From: Betaproteobacteria bacterium
GTDB lineage: Bacteria; Pseudomonadota; Gammaproteobacteria; Burkholderiales; SG8-39
NCBI GenBank assembly: GCA_012274205.1
Contig: JAAOZY010000358.1
Coordinates: forward strand, 1 to 7,040
Length of the DNA: 7,040 nucleotides
Direction: 5' to 3'
Shown here one piece after another: positions 5,158 through 7,040 of the stretch (the first letter of the stretch is position 1; the number at the start of each line of letters is the position of its first letter). Position numbers and translations under genes: made by a program. The notes under the pieces were generated by a model. That model had not been told where the DNA came from and searched no databases. It saw nothing but the letters and a program-made list of their open reading frames with translations.

Positions 5158-5592
5158 ATGGAAGAGTCGCTGCAAGTGGTCTGTCCGCATTGTAATGTCG
5201 CCAATCGCGTGCTGCCTGCGCGTCTGCTCGAGGGTGGTAATTGCGGCAAATGCAAACGCGCCTTGTTCACCGGCCACCCGCTTGCGCTCGACGGCGCGAG
5301 TTTCGAGCGCCATGTTGCAGCGAGCGACATCCCGCTGGTGGTCGATTTCTGGGCGCCCTGGTGCGCGCCCTGCCGCATGATGGCGCCGCATTTCGAAAAG
5401 GCGGCGGCGCAGCTGGAACCGAAGGTGCGCCTGGCCAAGCTCAATACCGAGGACGAGCAGGCGATCGCTGCGCGCTACGGCATTCGCAGCATTCCGACTT
5501 TGCTCATGTTCCGACGGGGCAGGGAGCTTGCGCGCCAGTCGGGTGCCATGGACGAAGCGGCGCTGATCCGCTGGGTGCGCAGCCAGGTCTGA
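5158..5592 (+). CDS. trxC: Thioredoxin TrxC (thioredoxin 2), zinc-binding N-terminus
   Basis: A 144-residue cytoplasmic disulfide reductase, reduced by thioredoxin reductase and acting on oxidised protein disulfides. The N-terminal extension carries two CxxC pairs (C9/C12 and C29/C32), the zinc site that distinguishes TrxC from TrxA. The thioredoxin fold follows, with active site FWAPWCAPC ending at C72 (redox cysteines C69 and C72) and the cis-proline P113 in GIRSIPT. The dipeptide between the cysteines is Ala-Pro instead of the usual Gly-Pro. Length is close to the roughly 140 residues of E. coli TrxC. The ATG at 5158 is preferred to an upstream in-frame TTG at 5116, because family members begin just before the first CxxC and GGGGA sits 6 nt upstream. 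It follows the Crp/Fnr gene by 78 nt and may be co-transcribed with it. In E. coli trxC belongs to the OxyR regulon; no OxyR site was recognised here. Confidence 0.93.
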   Translation: MEESLQVVCPHCNVANRVLPARLLEGGNCGKCKRALFTGHPLALDGASFERHVAASDIPLVVDFWAPWCAPCRMMAPHFEKAAAQLEPKVRLAKLNTEDEQAIAARYGIRSIPTLLMFRRGRELARQSGAMDEAALIRWVRSQV

Positions 5593-5618
5593 ACTGCGGG
5601 CGCTGCAGGGAGCGCGCA

Positions 5619-5643
5619 GCGGCAACACAGGCTTGTGTTCCGC
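5619..5643. terminator. Hairpin between convergent trxC and the beta-CASP gene
   Basis: GCGG-C-AACACA (5619-5629) pairs with TGTGTT-CCGC (5634-5643), giving a 10-bp stem with one bulged C and the 4-nt loop GGCT. It sits in the 60-nt gap between two convergent genes, where a shared bidirectional terminator is expected. It lacks a U-tract on either side, so its efficiency as an intrinsic terminator is doubtful. Confidence 0.4.
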
Positions 5644-5652
5644 CGCGGGTGC

Positions 5653-7040
5653 TCAGGCGAAGGTGCAGGTCTCGCCCCGCAGCGGCGCCTCGACGCTGGT
5701 CCAGCTCAGGCGCCGCTTGATCTCGTCGCGAAAACCGAGCGCCGTCTCGCGCTCGCCGTGGACCACAAAGGTGCGTCCCGGCGCATGGGCAAATCCGCGC
5801 AGCCAGTCGAGCAGCCCTTCGCGGTCCGCATGCGCCGACAAGCCGCCTATGGTGTGCAGCCGCGCGCGCACCGGGATGTCGTCGTTGAAAATGCGCACGA
5901 CGCGCGCGCCCTCCACCAGGCGCCTGCCTAGCGTCCCTTCGGCCTGGAAGCCGGTGATCAGGACCGCGCAGGCGCTGCGCGGCAGGTTCCAGCGCAGATG
6001 GTGTTTGATGCGGCCCGCATCGCACATGCCGCTGGCCGAGATGATGATGGCGCCGGCGCGGATCTGATTCAGCGCCATCGATTCCTCCACTTCATGGGTG
6101 TAGCGCAGCTCCAGCTCGGGCGGATGGCCGCGCATCCAGCGGTCGAGTTCGCGCTCCTCCGGGGCGAGCAATTCCAGGTGCCGGCGCGTGATCAGCGTCG
6201 CCTTTTCGGCCATGGGCGAATCGATGAATACGCGCAGCGGCGGCAGCCTGCCCGAGCGCGCCAGCCCGGCCAGCGCATAAAGCACTGCCTGGGTGCGACC
6301 GACGGCGAACGCGGGGATGATGACATTGCCGTGCGCGAGCGTGCCGGATATCGCATCGGCCAGCTCCGTCTCGGTGGCGTCCGGGACCTTGTGCAGCCGG
6401 TTGCCGTAGGTTGATTCGACCAGCAGCAGATCGGCGCTGTCGATGCGGCGCGGCGGCGGCAACAGTCCGTTTCCAGCGTGGCCCAGGTCCCCGGAGAAGA
6501 CCAGGCGGCGCGTGCCGGCGGTGTTGTGCACGCGCGCATCGACGATAGCCGAGCCGAGGATGTGGCCGGCATCGTGGAAGCGGCAACTGATGCCGGGATG
6601 CGGCCGGAACTCGCTGTCGTAGGCAACGGCGCGCAACTGCTCCAGGCAGGCGCGCGCCTGGTTGATCGTGTACAGCGGCGGCGCGGGCCGGCGGCGGCGA
6701 TCGTCGCGGTGGCGCGAGCGCCACTCGGCCTCCTTTTCCTGTAGATGCGCGCTGTCGACAAGCATGACCTCGAGCAGCTCGGCGCTTGCCGCGGTAGTGT
6801 GTATCGGGCCGCGGTAGCCCAGCGCGGACAGGCGCGGCAGCAGCCCCGAATGATCGATGTGAGCATGGGTCAGCAGCACGAAATCGATCGTGCGCAGGTC
6901 GAAATCGAGCGCCGCCTGGTTCTTCTCCCAGGCGTCGTGCCCGCCCTGGAACATGCCGCAATCCACCAGAAAGCGCGCGTCCCCGGTTTCCACCAGGGTG
7001 CAGGATCCGGTAACTTCGCCGGCACCGCCGAGAAAGCTGA
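5653..7040 (-). CDS. MBL-fold/beta-CASP ribonuclease (RNA-specific exonuclease family), 5' end just off the right edge
   Basis: At least 461 residues are visible. The reading frame is open to position 7040, where the first residues read SFLGGAGEVTGSCTLVETG, the standard second-strand start of this family, so only a few N-terminal residues are missing; a GTG at 6993 is internal. Counting from the first complete codon, the metallo-beta-lactamase zinc motif is HAHIDH at 58-63. Further metal or catalytic residues are H159 in DAGHILGSA, D184 in FSGDLGH, E208 in VESTYGN, H403 in GLSAHAD (beta-CASP motif) and H428 in FVVHGE. IISASGMCDAGRIKHHL at 332-348 and FAVGRTQAVLYAL at 244-256 complete the beta-CASP insert. 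The family is related to CPSF-73 and RNase J and cleaves RNA; the in vivo substrate of the proteobacterial members is poorly known. It converges on trxC. Confidence 0.92.
   Translation of the reverse strand, partial: SFLGGAGEVTGSCTLVETGDARFLVDCGMFQGGHDAWEKNQAALDFDLRTIDFVLLTHAHIDHSGLLPRLSALGYRGPIHTTAASAELLEVMLVDSAHLQEKEAEWRSRHRDDRRRRPAPPLYTINQARACLEQLRAVAYDSEFRPHPGISCRFHDAGHILGSAIVDARVHNTAGTRRLVFSGDLGHAGNGLLPPPRRIDSADLLLVESTYGNRLHKVPDATETELADAISGTLAHGNVIIPAFAVGRTQAVLYALAGLARSGRLPPLRVFIDSPMAEKATLITRRHLELLAPEERELDRWMRGHPPELELRYTHEVEESMALNQIRAGAIIISASGMCDAGRIKHHLRWNLPRSACAVLITGFQAEGTLGRRLVEGARVVRIFNDDIPVRARLHTIGGLSAHADREGLLDWLRGFAHAPGRTFVVHGERETALGFRDEIKRRLSWTSVEAPLRGETCTFA

Noticed and set aside
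6991..6993. GTG start for the beta-CASP ribonuclease
   Set aside because: The family's conserved SFLG-AGEVTGSC strand lies in frame upstream and runs to the window edge, so the true start is beyond 7040.

Overview
The window looks like a high-GC proteobacterial chromosome, most likely betaproteobacterial. Coding regions are strongly GC-biased at third positions, and the combination of queA, a TrxC-type zinc thioredoxin, a DNR-like Crp/Fnr regulator and a monooxygenase/old-yellow-enzyme fusion fits that group. This placement is inference from gene content. No transposase, integrase, CRISPR array or rRNA is visible.

Layout, left to right. The 5' end of queA runs leftward off the window (1-287). 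Facing it is a tRNA-Leu(CAA) gene (365-451) with its own well-formed promoter. Between the tRNA and the next gene (452-657) lies the most unusual stretch. On the minus strand it has an FNR-type box, a plausible -10, a long-stem hairpin with an anti-Shine-Dalgarno loop and an intrinsic terminator, which together look like a small RNA. Rightward follow an aryl-CoA type FAD monooxygenase fused to an old-yellow-enzyme reductase (658-3000), a malate/L-lactate dehydrogenase family (Ldh2) oxidoreductase (3102-4184), a DNR-like Crp/Fnr regulator (4378-5079) and trxC (5158-5592). A leftward MBL-fold/beta-CASP ribonuclease (5653 to past 7040) converges on trxC.

How the parts may work together. The regulator keeps the E-x-x-S-R recognition signature of FNR-like proteins but lacks the FNR iron-sulfur cysteines, so it should read TTGAT-N4-ATCAA-like sites in response to a signal other than a 4Fe-4S cluster. 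Two such sites with 8 of 10 matches occur here: one between the candidate small RNA and the O2-dependent monooxygenase gene, and one just upstream of trxC. A possible low-oxygen or nitric-oxide switch that turns the small RNA on and the monooxygenase off is inference from site placement. The rest of the window is ordinary core and catabolic metabolism.
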